The notes: generated from the letters alone by a model not told the origin. A DNA stretch of 64,000 nt from Symsagittifera roscoffensis (GCF_963678635.1 NC_087065.1:46938381-47002380), one strand, 5' to 3'. Counted from the stretch's first letter, positions 44,196 to 56,479 are shown. Made by a program: numbers and translations.

Positions 44196-44995
44196 AAGTA
44201 ACGGAAGTATTAGTCCTGGGAGAAAGACTATCAAACATTCTAATTGACAAATTCGGAAAGGTCGGTAAAAATGTTCCCATAAAAAAGGTTCCTATAAAAA
44301 CGATTTAGGTTCCAAAGAAATATTGTAATATTTTTGAGTTTTCAGGTTCCTATAAAAACTTTGTTTCTTTAGACTTTTAATCGTCATTGTTTCTGTGTTA
44401 TCATGTTGGTTTTTCTTTAGACCTAATTCTCCGCAAAAAAAGACAATGAAAGCTGTTTAATTGCAAACACAAGAACTTTCCAAAACATAGACTGTGAAGC
44501 AAAGTTCAATAATGTGTATGGGACTTCGTTGATTCAATACAAAAATGCGTGTAAATCATTAATCATACTTTTTAATCCTAAATTGCACTTCAAACTATCA
44601 ATTTCTTTCTTTTTAGATGTAAACCATTTAAAAATTGCAAAAATGGATAATTTATCACTTGTTCAATTTATTGAAAAAAGTCCTGAGCTCAACTTCAAGT
44701 GAATGGGATTTTACTCCCCTGATAAAATAGCTCAACGAACAAAATACCCTTTTGCATTCATCAGCTCAGCTCCAAGCAAAAAGCGAGGAGATCCAAGCAA
44801 TGATAGAAGCTCCAAGCAAGGATAGAAGCAATAACAATGGATCATGATAGCTCGATTGGACAGAACTGATTAGTTTGCTGCTTCTTTGGGTTAAAAAAGA
44901 ACGACTTATTCTTTTTTTCCAAAAAATATTGGCAAATGGTTCCCCAAAAACTACAAAAAAACTGATAATTTGAGTGGAATTAATTCTATGTAAAA
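44196..44995 (+). repeat. Near-identical duplicate of 39953-40740 (capsid tip and protease copy 4)
   Basis: Matches 39953-40740 at an offset of 4242 bases with few differences. It carries the capsid terminus VTEVLVLGERLSN, the direct repeat of AGGTTCCTATAAAAAC, and a protease start at 44643. The protease is deleted internally: after KTDNL it jumps to the final codons (TAA at about 44991), losing the catalytic Cys. Confidence 0.8.
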
Positions 44996-45044
44996 GTGCA
45001 ATTTTTTTTTGTAAGTGAAAAAATTTGCAGTAAAAATACTTTAC

Positions 45045-45356
45045 AATGTAGTGAATTGTTTGTTTATTTATGTAATTTGAGTCTTTAAACTCCCTAACTT
45101 TTTTCAATAAGTATCTTAATAATCAATTTTTTGGTGAAATTCGCGGAGATTGATGATATAACATAGATTTTGTTGTTCCCAATGTAGTGAAATGTTTGTT
45201 TAATTACAATGTACCTGTACAATGTAGTGAACTGTTTGTTTATTTATGTAATTTGAGTCCTTAAATTCCCTAAATTTTTTTCAATAAGTATCTTAATAAT
45301 TAATTCTGTGATGAAATTCGCGGAGATTGATGATATAACATAGATTTTGTTGTCCC
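45045..45356. repeat. Tandem duplication, period 176 bp
   Basis: The segment starting AATGTAGTGAATTGTTTGTT at 45045 recurs at 45221, with a partial third copy between them at 45181. Both copies end in the GCGGAGATTGATGATATAAC block. Confidence 0.75.
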
Positions 45357-45429
45357 CCAATTGAACGAAATAACGATAAAATAGATAAACTTGTAACCAA
45401 CTTTTAGTAAATTGTATAATCTTCTTAAA

Positions 45430-45516
45430 GTTTGCTCTGAAAAAGATATAAAAATTATACTACAAAAGCATCAGAAACAAAACAATTTTTGATACTGTAT
45501 CTTTCTCACTGTAATT
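45430..45516 (+). terminator. Decaying stem-loop after protease, copy 3
   Basis: The arms GTTTGCTCTGAAAAAGAT and ATCTTTCTCACTGTAATT correspond to those of the first two copies but carry several mismatches. Confidence 0.35.
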
Positions 45517-45849
45517 TTTCACCGAGGCAGAGCAAAGGAAAAAGTTGGATGATAAATTTTTGGAAATGTCAAAACTTTTAGATATTTTCGAAAGTTTAAA
45601 GATCAAGGCTTTCAAATCTCTCAAGAAAAAAATTCACGCTTCATTAACTCCGTAGGGAAATGCTAATATGTATCGTATCTGTCATACAGTCGTGGACAAT
45701 TATGTGAAAAAAGATAAAATAAAGTCCTAAACAATTAGTATAATGGAGCAGTCATCCTTTCTACTGATAGCATGGGGAATAAAAAATTAAGTGGGATATA
45801 AAAATATCAAACGGTCAAATTTCGCTTATTATCCCGTGGAGCGGAATAT

Positions 45850-48800
45850 TTAACCTTTCGAAGATAATCTCCCTTTGTCAAATTCCCGGGGATAACCTGA
45901 GGGAACATCAATAGGATGAATTAGGTTTTTAATAGATTTGTTTTTCAAAAAAAAAAACATCTTTGATATACAGGTTTATGATTTCGTACTCTAAATTGAA
46001 ACTTCATTTTGTCGAAACACTCCATCTGAAGCTTACCATCCAAAACGTTTTTTTTCTTCAATTTTTTAAGATTAAAATTCAAGATAAACTTATAACTTAT
46101 CTTAATACATAGGAAATCTTCTTCCTATCTTAACACATAGGTTGATGACCGGATGCTCTTTCCCCTATCCTAAAAATTGGGGGTCAGATATCACAGCCCA
46201 CCTGATCGCCTCATTCTACAAAAATATTTGAGCTCGGGTTGGTTTTTCTCTTCAGACAAAACTCGAATTTTTAAATAGCCATCTATGATGGAACTTTTTT
46301 TAAGTATCATGAAAAAGATATTGTTTTCTTGAGTTTAGGTCATCAAAGATCCTTTCATTTTAGTTAAAAGGCTCCCGCGGTAGGTGAAAAAAAAATCATC
46401 CTAATAAATCATGAAATTAAAGCAAGGTGCTGACTTGATAGTTTAGTAGTTAGAAAACTTGAAAAGAGCATCATGAAACGACGCGTCACAGTGGTTCAAA
46501 GAGTGCCATTTTGGCCAACTTGAGACAATTTACGCGCAAAAAATTTGCCGGTATCACCGCGTAAGCAGAATTTTAAAACGCTTTAGAAATCGTTCCAAAA
46601 TGGTTGAAGGAAGCTTATTTGAGGCAACTACTAAGTTACTAGTAATGATATCCATCACTTTGCGTTATATTTGGTTTGATTTTGAAATCAATCTCAAATT
46701 TTCCTTTATCTTAGCATCATCAACTGTTATAAAGTGAACACTGCTTCAAATAACTCGTATGGCAGTAGGACCATCCAGGATTTTGCCCTGATAACAGCAA
46801 ATTTGTTATCGATTATAAAATAAGAAGACTTTTCTTAGCACAAAGATAAAATTATAAAATGAGATAAAATTATCGATTATAGTTGTATCTAAAAAAAGGT
46901 GGTTTCATAGTCGAATATGATCAAAAGAAATACAATATAATTGAAGGTAAACCGACTCAAAAAGAAAGATTAGAATATATTATTAGTTGGTAAAACTCGA
47001 TAGTTTCTCGATTTTAGTAAGACTGGTACTAATATTAAAATTCAATTGAACATTATTGCTTGAAGCTGGATGCAGAAAGGACTAATAATTTACAGCTAAA
47101 AAAACTAAATCCCAAAAACAAAACAACCTCTGTAATTGTTTTTAGTAGAAGATATTGGAGGTGATCAGGTGGGGTGCGTGCCTGACCCCATGTAATAAGA
47201 TAAGTTTTGATTTCGCGTCAGCCACGCTATGTTTTATAATTAGATATAGATACTACAATGCATTTAGACACGGAATAGAATTTGTACGGTTTCAGTGAAA
47301 TGGTGAAAGAATGGTAGCAAAAATGATATTTTTTAATTTTGGGAGGTTCATCTCTTGTTTTTTTAGAAAAAATTTTTCAGCTCTGTTATGTTATCTAATT
47401 GGTAAAAACTTTGGTTTATCACGTGGACATTGCGGAACGAAGGTATTATGATATGTTTTTCCGTTCATTTCATGTTAAGTCAATGATAGGAGTTTTTGCA
47501 AGAAAATTATGGTTTTTTATTAACCTGTCAAAGATATTCCCCTCTTGTCACTTTTGCCAGGATAATCTGTGGGAATATAAAGAAAATGAAATAGGTGTTT
47601 AATTGTTTTTTTTTTGAAAAAAAAATTCAATGATGCATAAGTTTATGATCCCATACTTTATATCTACACTTCATTTTTTTCGAAACTTACCATCTGGAAT
47701 TTACCATTCAAAATTTTCTTTATTTTCAATTTTTCAAGATAAAAACGTTTTTCTCAGATTAAAAAGTATTTGCACATACAGCTTGAAAAATTTTCCAAAA
47801 AATTCTGAAACTTGCCATATGAAAATGACCATACCGAAGTTTTGTAAGAAAAGGTAACCCATACATATCACAAATCGTAGAAGTTAGCTAAGAATCGCAT
47901 GCATCGGCAAACTTGAGCTCCAAAATTTTCGTGCGCCAAAATTTTTTTAAAACTTACCATGTTACCATTTCAAACCGCGTATCATGGTAAAACCTACAAC
48001 CTAACCTACCTTAATACACAGAAACTCTTTTCCTTATTTTAATACAAAGATTGTTCAGCCGTTGCTCTATTCCCTACCTTATAAATGGGGGTCAGCAACC
48101 ACCCATCCCCCCTGATCGCCTTACTCTTCTACTACTACGGAATATTTGAGCTCGGGTTGATTTTTCTCTTCAGACAAAAGTAGACTTTTTATCCAGCCAT
48201 CTTTGACGGAACTTTTTTATATATCATAAAAAAGATATTGTTTTTGTAAGCTTAAGTCATTAAAGATTCTTTCAGTTTAGCTGAAAAGCTCCCGCGGAAA
48301 CTAAAGCAATGTGCTGATAATTTGGTAGTTAAAAAAAACATCATGAGAAGACGCGTTATAGGTTACTCAAAGAGTGCCATTTCGGCCAACTTGAGACAAT
48401 TCACGCGCGATACATTTCAAGCTATTAACGCGTAAGCGGAGTTTTAAAATTGGTTAGAGGAACCTCACTTGAGATATATTGTAAGTTACTGGTTGTGAAA
48501 TTCATCACTTTGTGTTATATTTGGTTTGAATTAGAAACCAATCTAAAATTTTCAATTTTTAACGACATCAATTGTTATAAAGTGAACACTGCTTCAATGA
48601 ACTAATAAGGCAGTCGGACCAGTCAGGAATTCGCCCTAATAATAGATATTTTGTTATCAATTATAAAAAAGAAGGCTTTTTTTCAGCACATCGTAGGAAT
48701 TAGAAAATGAGATGTAAATATCCGTTTTAAAAATATCGAAAAAAAGATGGTTTAATAATTTAATATGATCAATTGAAATTTAATATAATTAAAGGTAAAC

Positions 48801-51200
48801 CGACTTTAAAAAGAGAGAATTAATATATCATTAGTTGGTGAAATTCGATAGTTTCTCGATTTTAGTGAGGCTGGTACTAAAAAAATTAATTGATTATTTT
48901 GCTTGAAACTGGATGCTGAAAGGACTTAAAAACTATACCTACAAAAAACAACAACGAAAGGACTTCTGTAACTTTTATTAGTAGAAGAAGTTGGAGGTGA
49001 TCAGGTGTGGTACGTGGCTGACCCCATGTATTAGGATAAGTTATGGATTTCGGGTCGGCCACGCTTTGTAATAAATTGGATATAGAGCATAAATGAATAG
49101 AATTGGTAAGGTTTCAGAGTAATGTTAAGAGAATGGTAAGAAAAATGGTATTTTTCAAATTTTGTGCCGTTATCTCTAGTTTGTTTGGAAAAGTTTGAGA
49201 TCATGTTATGTTATCTGATCGGTAAAACCCATTGGTTTATCTTGTGTACATTGTGGAATGTGGGTGTTATAACATGTTTTTTCGTTCATTTCATGGTAAG
49301 TCAATGATAAGAGTTTTTGCCAAAAATTGTGTTTTTTTATTAACCTGTCAAAAAAAATCCCCTCGTGTCACTTTTCCCAGGATATTCTGTGCAAGTATAG
49401 ATAAAATGGAATAGGTAATTAATTATTTTTTTTGAAAAATAATCCTTGATATATAAGTTTATGATCCCATACTCTAATTTCAAACTTCAATTATGTCGAA
49501 ACTCACCATCCAAGAAGTTTCTTTTCAATTTCTCCAGATAAAATTGTTATTTCAAGAATAAGAAATGTATTTGCAAGTAAAACTTATATAATTTTCTTGA
49601 AATTTTCTGAAATTTATTATCTGAAACTGACGATACCCAAGTTGGTCAGAAAACATAGCCCTTACACATCTCAAATCCTAGGAGATGCATGCATCGGCGA
49701 ACTCGAGCTCCAAAATTTTTTTCGAAACTTACCATCTTACCATCTCATACCTCTTATCATGGTTAAACCAATAACCTATCTTAATACATTGGAAATCTGT
49801 TCCCTATCTTAAACAAAGGTTGATGACCGGATTCTTTGCTCCCTATCTTACAACATTGGTGTCAGAACTCACACCCCCCACCCTGATCGCCTACTACTAC
49901 GGAATGCTTGAGCTCGGGTCTGTTTTTTTCTTCAGACGCTATTCGATTTTTTAACAAGACAATTTTGACGGAAGTTTTTTTAATATAAAATGAAAAAGAT
50001 ATTGTTGTCTTGAGCTTAGGTCATTAAAAATCGTTTCATTTTAGCTGAGAGGCTCCCGCTGTCATCCGAATCATCCGTTTAATCATTCGAATAAATCATG
50101 AAACTAAAGCAATGTGCTGTCAATTTGGTGGTTAATAAAACTTAAAATGCGCATCATGAAACGACGGGTTATAGGGGTTCAAAGGTTGCCATTTTGGCCA
50201 ATTTGAGACAATTTATGCGCGATACATTTCACGCTACTAACGCGTAAGCAGAATTTTAAAACGTTTTAGGAATCGTTCCAAACTGATTGAAGGAACCTTT
50301 TTTGACATCATTAATAAGTTACAAGGAGTGAAATCCATCACTTTAAAGTATATTTGGTTTATTTTTAAAACAAATCTCAAATTTTCATTTTTCTAACTTC
50401 ATCAATTGTTTTTAAGTGAAAACTGCTTCATAGAACTCATAAGGCAGTCGGACCATCCATGATTTTGCCCTGATAAAAGCAGTTTTGTTATCGATTATAA
50501 AATAAAAAGACTTTATTTAGCACAAAGTTAAAATTATAAAATGAGATAAAACTATCGATTATAGTTGTATCTACAAAAAGTGGTTTCATAGTCGAATATG
50601 ATGAAATGAAATACAATATAGTTGAAGGAGAAAAAATATTTCGAAAAAAGAGATTTTAATGTTTAATTAGTTGGTTAAATTCGATAGTTTCTCAATTTTT
50701 AGTAAGATTGGTACTAAAAACAAAATTCTATCAAGTATTTTTGCTTGAAAATGGATGCGAAAAGTACTTCAAAATTATACCTATAAAAACTGATTCGCAG
50801 AAACAAAAAAAATACCGTAACTCTTATTAGTAGAAGATGTTGGAGTTGATCAGGTGTGGTGCGTGGCTGACTCCATGTTTTAAGATAAGATATGGATTTC
50901 GGGTCAGCCACGCTATGTATTAAAATTAGATATCAAGCCTACGGTGTTTTAGGATAGTGAATAGAATTGGTAAGTTTTCAGAGTAATGGTAAGAAAATGG
51001 TAAGAAAAAGGGTAATTTCTAAATTTTGTGCGGATATCTCTATTTTTTTAAACAAATTTCAGCTCGTGTTTTGTTATCTAATTGGTAAAAACCGTTGGTT
51101 AATCAAGTGTACATTATGGAATGAAGGTTCTAAAAATTTTTTTTGTTCATGGTAAATCATTGACAAGATTTTTCGCAATTTTGTGATTTTATATCAAAAA
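45850..51200. repeat. Array of Polinton terminal-type repeats in alternating orientation
   Basis: Forward blocks (F: TTACCAT pair, CCTATCTTAATACA, GATGACCGG, CCTGATCGCC) occur near 46085-46235, 47930-48140 and 49690-49900. Reverse blocks (R: GGTGATCAGGTG, GACCCCATG, AAGATAAG, then GGTAAG motifs) occur near 47150-47300, 48980-49090 and 50825-51010. F to R spacing is about 0.9-1.0 kb and R to F about 0.75 kb, giving a period of about 1.8-1.9 kb. No gene is evident except possible tiny ORFs. It joins two Polintons tail to tail. Confidence 0.7.
48343..48435 (+). CDS. Possible 30-residue basic peptide in repeat inner block
   Basis: The ATG at 48343 opens MRRRVIGYSKSAISANLRQF and continues to a TAA at 48433-48435. 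A related 25-residue frame (MKRRVIAIQASLRQFTRKMF) is at 42196-42273. In the copies near 46480 and 50160 the frame is broken after about 16 residues. Sharing of an RRV and LRQFTR pattern hints at an old small gene, but the evidence is weak. Confidence 0.2.
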   Translation: MRRRVIGYSKSAISANLRQFTRDTFQAINA

Positions 51201-51424
51201 TGCTAGACTTTTTACGAAAAAAACTACAAAAAACCATAATATTCAACCTTAATCAATCTTTTGATTTTCAAAATGGTTTTTCCACTTCTCACGCTTTATT
51301 TAGCTAACATCTAAAAAAAATGAAAAACCTCAATTTTTTTTTAAATACCATAGAAAGAGAATTTATATATCAGTGCATTGTACAAAAAATTGACTGCAAT
51401 AATTAACAATTACAATAAAAAAAC
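51201..51424. other. AT-rich spacer between repeat array and protease
   Basis: No gene is seen. The plus-strand module's stem-loop is not obvious here. Confidence 0.4.
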
Positions 51425-51805
51425 TACAGATTTACATAAAATTATTCATAAAATTCGATTCAATTCTCTGGTAGGATTTAAACGGAAGATTTGTTGAAAA
51501 AGTTGCGTCAAACCCACACAAATTATCAGTTTTTGTTGAGTTCCGGGAACCATCCGCCAATACTGTTTAGATAGATAGGACTAAATTGATTTTTTTCTAC
51601 ACAATTAATCTGCAAAATAGAAAATTTTGTCCAATCGAGCTGTCACAATCCAGTTTTCTCCTCTATCTTTGCTTGAAGCTGAGCTGATGATTTAAAAAGA
51701 GTATTTTTGTGATTGAGGTGTTTTGTCAGAGGAATAAGATCCCATGTATTTAAACTTGAGCTCAGGAATTTTTTCAACAATTTTGACCGGTAAAAATTTA
51801 TCCAT
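51425..51805 (-). pseudogene. Polinton 2 adenain-like protease (unit C)
   Basis: From the ATG complement at 51803-51805 the minus strand reads IVEKIPELKFKYMGSYSSDK, a frame break, then GENWIVTARLDKIFYFAD. The GEHW box of the family has Asn in place of the catalytic His; the Asp region is present (FAD, then a stop); the Cys region is disturbed (KLIICVGL). The gene is clearly related to the plus-strand copies and lies at the 3' end of the Polinton 2 gene string. Confidence 0.65.
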
Positions 51806-52109
51806 TTTTTCAACTTTTAGCTGATTTCAATTTAGAAACAAAGTAATGGTTCATTTGGTGGTTTAATTTAGGATAAAAAACTAAGCTTGATGACTTACTA
51901 GCATTTGGGTACTGAATCAACAAACTCCCATACACGAATCTTATGTACTGAAAAAAGGTTATTGAATACTGTTTTACAGTCTAGGTTGTAGTAATTTCTC
52001 GAGTTTTCTTTTAATCAGCAATAATTGTGTAATTTGCTGAGATTTAGGTCTGAAGAAAAACAAAATATATAGTACAAAGAGTGTAACGATAAAAAAATCC
52101 CAAACACAA
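51806..52109. other. Spacer between protease and capsid gene, minus-strand module
   Basis: Equivalent in position to 40067-40400; no separate gene seen. Confidence 0.4.
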
Positions 52110-53435
52110 TTACATTATTATTTTTAAGAAAAGAAAATTGATATAAATTTTTTTATCAATTGCTCCGCGTTTATCAGTTTGAACATTCGATAGTCTTTCA
52201 CCCAAGACTATTATTTCCGTTACTTGCTCCGAGGGAAATAGGAAAAACAGTTCTGATATCAAGCTTTCTCCACTAACTTCTGAATAATGCAACTATTCAG
52301 CTGCATCCGCTAGTGAAGTCATGTCAAAAACTAGAATATGGTGACTTTAAAAACCTTACTTAGGAAAAGCTGGAAAATCTTTGAAATCGCTTTGATAGAT
52401 CTTTGCAATTGCTTCCAATGTTGTCACATAGGGGAGACAAGAAGAAGTTGTATCTAACGAAACATTTGCTTTTCCACACCGATTAATTCCATGCTCTCTC
52501 AAACGAAATTGTTGATCATTGAGAAGATTTGATGTAAAAATCCGGCAAAAGCTGAGTTTGTATTCATTGCAACAACTATTTTTCTCATTAGAACGTTTTT
52601 GATTAATTTTTCCTGCTTGCATTGGTTTTGACGAGATGGAATGATAATGGTTCATGATATATGTAATTGTAATGAGCAGTTCCCCTTTCCAGATTCCATT
52701 GCAAGTTTTGATGATTAGTTTCAGCTACGACAATTCTCCTAGTAAACAGCGAACAATCAGCAATCAGCATGTAAAAGTTACGTCCAGCTCGAATTAGTTC
52801 AGTTCGAACTTTGCTTTTTGGTTGTAATTTTTTTTCAAATTTTTCAAGTAATCAAATCAATAGCAAGCCTGCCATAAATTGAAAAGTTATCATTGATCCT
52901 ATGAGCCTTGCTCTATCTGTGAACGGATAGATATCAAATGCTTACAGAATTTTTTCAAAACTATAACCTTGACAAGTGAGTACTCCTTTATTATTCACTG
53001 CCGACGAGTTGAATTCGTTCGATATTTGACCATTGTTTTGTTAGAAAAAACTTCACACTTGAAAAATGGAAATTTTACTAGATTGTTTACATAATTATGT
53101 AAATTTGTGATCATTTTCTGATTTTGCTTTGCTCATGTGAATCATTTTCTGATTTTGCTTTGTTTTCTGACTTTTCTTTTTTGAAAGCATCAAAAAAGCT
53201 TTTCTTGAATAGTTGAAGCTGTAAACTCAGATGGGTATCGCGCATATCTAAGTAGGAAATACGACCCGTTTCAAATTCAAACTTAACACTGCTTTCATCA
53301 AGAGGAGTACTGGGAATTATTTCTTGTGTGCAAGATGAAATAATTGTTTCCAAAACTGAGAATTTATAAAAAAAAATCTTCGAAGAAGAATTTGTAAAAA
53401 CCCGGTACCAAAAATTGCTGCCTTGATTCAACACT
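52110..53435 (-). pseudogene. Polinton 2 major-capsid-like protein (F54H12.2-like), unit C
   Basis: Reading leftwards: the N-terminal frame (53434-53111) has STPLDESSVKFEFETGRISY and YLDMRDTHLSLQLQLFK. The middle (53110-52655) is broken. A 99-residue frame (52655-52356) has FRLREHGINRCGKANVSLDT and CLPYVTTLEAIAK. The last frame (52292-52110) has VTEIIVLGERLSNVQTDKRG. Gene order and sequence match the plus-strand copy at 38770-40066, and more reading frame survives here. Confidence 0.75.
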
Positions 53436-53438
53436 ATT

Positions 53439-53818
53439 TTATATTAACTTTGAAAACGCGACTGTTTTTTGACCTACATTTTCGAGAAATGGATCTGGAT
53501 TTACCATTTCTACGCTTGAGTTCTTTTTTCCACCTCGCAATCGTTCCCAACCCGTTTTTGTTCCCTCATCTTTCTCAAACTTTTTGAGTGTTTCGCGTCG
53601 AATAACAACCTCTCCAATCTCTGGAATGGCAATTTCAAACAAATGTGCTTCATTTCATTTTGCAGCATGGATTGTATATTTTTTAATAAAGGGGCTTCCA
53701 GTCCTCCCAAGAGTTCAAGTTGAAGCGCTAAATCCTTTTCCACGTTGTTTGCATGTCCTGGAAAAATTTGAAAATCAGCTGAGTTTTCAGCAGCCATTTT
53801 ATATGAAGTATAAATCAA
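53439..53818 (-). pseudogene. Basic Polinton ORF between the capsid-like genes, unit C
   Basis: Two overlapping minus-strand frames (53818-53510 and 53642-53439) are separated by one frameshift. The first reads DLALQLELLGGLEAPLLKNI and the second FEIAIPEIGEVVIRRETLKK and then a Lys/Arg-rich tail. The same frameshift is present in unit D, so it predates the duplication. Confidence 0.5.
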
Positions 53819-53824
53819 AAATGA

Positions 53825-54640
53825 TTATTCGAAATCTTGCGAAACAAGAGAACAACTCGCGTAAATCCTACGAACCCAAAAGAAACTTTTCGCCTGTACT
53901 ATCTCTTAGTTCTATCTTGATACTTTGGAATGAGTTTTTTTGAACAATTTTGTCAATTGTAAATTTGTATAGGACCGAGAATTAATGTACTGTCCTGTAG
54001 ATATTATGTCATCAATTTTTATTTTAGAGAGGAATGAAAAACAACGCAGCAAAGGAGTTTCTGAATCACCGACTTTGTTATATTTCGTAATATCACTATA
54101 TTTCATTAGGGAAAATACTATTATAATGTCGTGAGAATTCTGAGGAAAATGAGGTTCTTTTCCACTCATTATAAACCCCGGTTTTTTCTGGAAGCCACAA
54201 CCAAAATTAAGACTCAAATCAGAACTTTGAATCTTAATCACTGATTAATCATTAGGTAAATGAACAACTATCTTTTGTGTAAATTTATCTACTGATGCAT
54301 ATATTCCGTCATACTCAAACGCTTGGGTATCTAGACGTTCTTGAATTTTGATGTTCATGGCTAAAACTTTATCAATAATGTTTGGACACAATCCTGGTTC
54401 AATATAGATCGGTTCAATCTTTATTTTCTCCTCAGAACTTTTTCTGCCGTCTTTGAAGGTAGACTTTCCCTCAGTAACATTTTACTAATAAAAAGGCTAT
54501 GCTATTCCTGAAGTAGCAACCTCGCATTCATCTTTCTAATGTATTTGCTCGCGTAGAAAATTCGTAAAAGAACTAGGACATATAATCGGGTAACAATTCA
54601 AAGAAGCGTTAGAAACTAACTCAAGAGTAAAAGAATTCAT
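53825..54640 (-). pseudogene. Polinton 2 minor-capsid-like protein, unit C
   Basis: From an ATG at 54640: MNSFTLELVSNASLN, PSSFTNFLREQI, a frame break, then a 109-residue frame (54241-53912) with GDSETPLLRCFSFLSKIKID and STGQYINSRSYTNLQLT. It ends in GFVGFTRVVLLFRKI-like sequence at about 53835. The block order is the same as in the plus-strand copies. Confidence 0.65.
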
Positions 54641-54681
54641 GACAAATGATTGATAGAATTTCAGTTTAAAAAAAATTATTA

Positions 54682-55125
54682 ACTTTAAACTGAACAATTT
54701 TGCAGCTGTTTTTTTGTAAAACTTTCTATAATTTTTTCTTTGTGGAGATTTTTGATGTTGATTTTGGAGGCTTTTTCTAGATATGTCCAAAAATTTCGAG
54801 AGGTTCATCTGTAAATTGTGGCTTGTACCGCTTTCGAAAAGTATTATCGTTCTTTCAATTTCTCATCATATCTCCAACTTTTAATTTTGGTTTCAATCCC
54901 CATTTTCTGTTCCTTCATCAGCCCAAAATTTTTCAGGGTTTTTTTAGAGAAAACATTTTTTGAAAGCTTTCAAAGTGTCTTTGTCATATTTCATTTTTTT
55001 AAACTCTGACTAATCGCGAAAAAACAACAAGAGAAACCAACAATGAATTGGCTTCAATGTTTTGAATTGCTAGCATGTCCACAAAAAGCTTGTCCATACA
55101 CCATATTTCATCTTCATCGATATAT
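54682..55125 (-). pseudogene. Polinton 2 integrase, internally deleted, unit C
   Basis: Reads CMDKLFVDMLAIQ (first Asp region, about 55105-55065), LLVSLVVFSRLVRV, DTLKAFKKCF, FWADEGTENGD (second Asp region). It then passes directly into the C-terminal SGTSHNLQM and RKNYRKFYKKTAAKLF segments, so the part with the third acidic residue is deleted. Confidence 0.65.
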
Positions 55126-55285
55126 TTTGAAAAAGTTTAAAAGTTGCTTTTGTTCCATTTTCTTGGGCGGTTTTTTGTGAGTGATAAATTGAAAAAAGAA
55201 TTAGAACAAACAGATCCATACTATGTCAATTGTTTAAAATTAAAAGTGTTGAAAAGATATGTTAGTTTTGAGCCATTAGGCGAGG
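55126..55285 (-). pseudogene. Small ORF remnant between ATPase and integrase, unit C
   Basis: Nucleotide similarity to the LIPFSVYQSQ region of the plus-strand modules is visible (AATTGACATAGTATGG-type segment), but no frame remains open. Confidence 0.35.
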
Positions 55286-56220
55286 TTAAAATAGTTTTCT
55301 TTTTTGCTGTGAAATTCTTCTCCCTGTGAGTTCTAGTTTTTTTTCTTTAATTTTTTTACTACGCCTAATTTTTGGAGATCTTGTTGCTCCCCTCGTAGCC
55401 CCATTTTTTGCTGCCCCATTTTTTGGGCAATGCATGATGAACTGTTTTTGAAACTTTTGGGAATGTGTTGAAATATTGGGAGTATAGAGACGTATTGTAT
55501 GATCATTTTCTGCAAACATTGCTTCTGTTCCTTCTGGTAACTAAAAATTTGATGAAACTAAAGCGCTTTTTTGTAACAACTTAGCGAATCAACTGTTTAT
55601 AGGGTTGAATCAATGAGTAAATGACCATGAAGAATAGAAGTTACATCTTGATCCAAGACTTAATTGTTGTCTTAATTTATTGATTTGTTAAATATATCTC
55701 GGTGATTTGAACAAAACTAGGTGTGTGTTTTGTAAGTATACGTCTCCGCCTAATTTGCTTTAATCAAACAAGTTAAACTTTTTGTTTGTTGTTTTTAGTC
55801 CCCTGTGTCTTCCATCAGTAGCAATTTTAACAAACTCTTTAGAAAATGAAATTTCTTTACATGAGTCATCAAAATTTAAAAGATATTTTGTTCTTTTTTT
55901 GAGAAGGTTTTCAATTAGTTCGAATTCAACTCATTGGAGAATTATAAGGTTTTTTTCTTTGATTTTGTCTATAACGAGGTAGATAGTTTTGATAAAGTAG
56001 AAACTTTTGTCAAATTTAGGTTGAAATGTACCAATTCTTCAACCAATCAAATATAATCTGCAATTTTTCAGATCCACTCGGACGAAGTAGCGAATTAAAA
56101 GTTCTACTTTGGTAGAAGTAATTTTATTCATTGCTTTGGAGAAGATAAAATACTAGTTTTTGAAATTTGCTACCCAAACTGCAATTTTTTCAAGGGTAGT
56201 AGATGACATTGTTCGAACGA
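55286..56220 (-). pseudogene. Polinton 2 packaging ATPase, unit C
   Basis: Leftwards: a degenerate P-loop reading RPSGSEKLQIIFDWL (about 56095-56050), a Walker B reading YLLNFDDSCKE, then FVKIATDGRHRGLK-like, and a C-terminal frame (55519-55286) with AENDHTIRLYTPNIS and the basic tail TRSPKIRRSKKIKEKK. The GRH motif and Asp pair of the Walker B strand are better kept than in the plus-strand copies, but the P-loop has lost its first Gly and GKS. Confidence 0.7.
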
Positions 56221-56479
56221 TTGCAGAAGCTAAAAAAACAAGGCTGAAACAAAAATTGGCACTGTAAAATTAAAAGAAATCTATAACACAATTTTCATGA
56301 TTTTCGTTCATGATTTTGTACCTCAAAGACTAATTTTCCCTTATATAATTGCTTGTCTTATTCATCACCCATCTTTTCCTTAGAATGAAAAACTTGATAA
56401 TGATTTTTCAATACACAACCTAATACGAATTATTATGATTAAAAACTTGTTAAAAAATCATCGAATCCAGGTTCCGTAT

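Noticed and set aside
46480-46520. tRNA-like B-box (GGTTCAAA) in the array
   Set aside because: No A-box or cloverleaf can be folded around it.
53584-53943. 119-residue plus frame at 53584 (and 61615)
   Set aside because: It is antisense to the basic ORF and minor-capsid-like gene that show conserved motifs on the minus strand.
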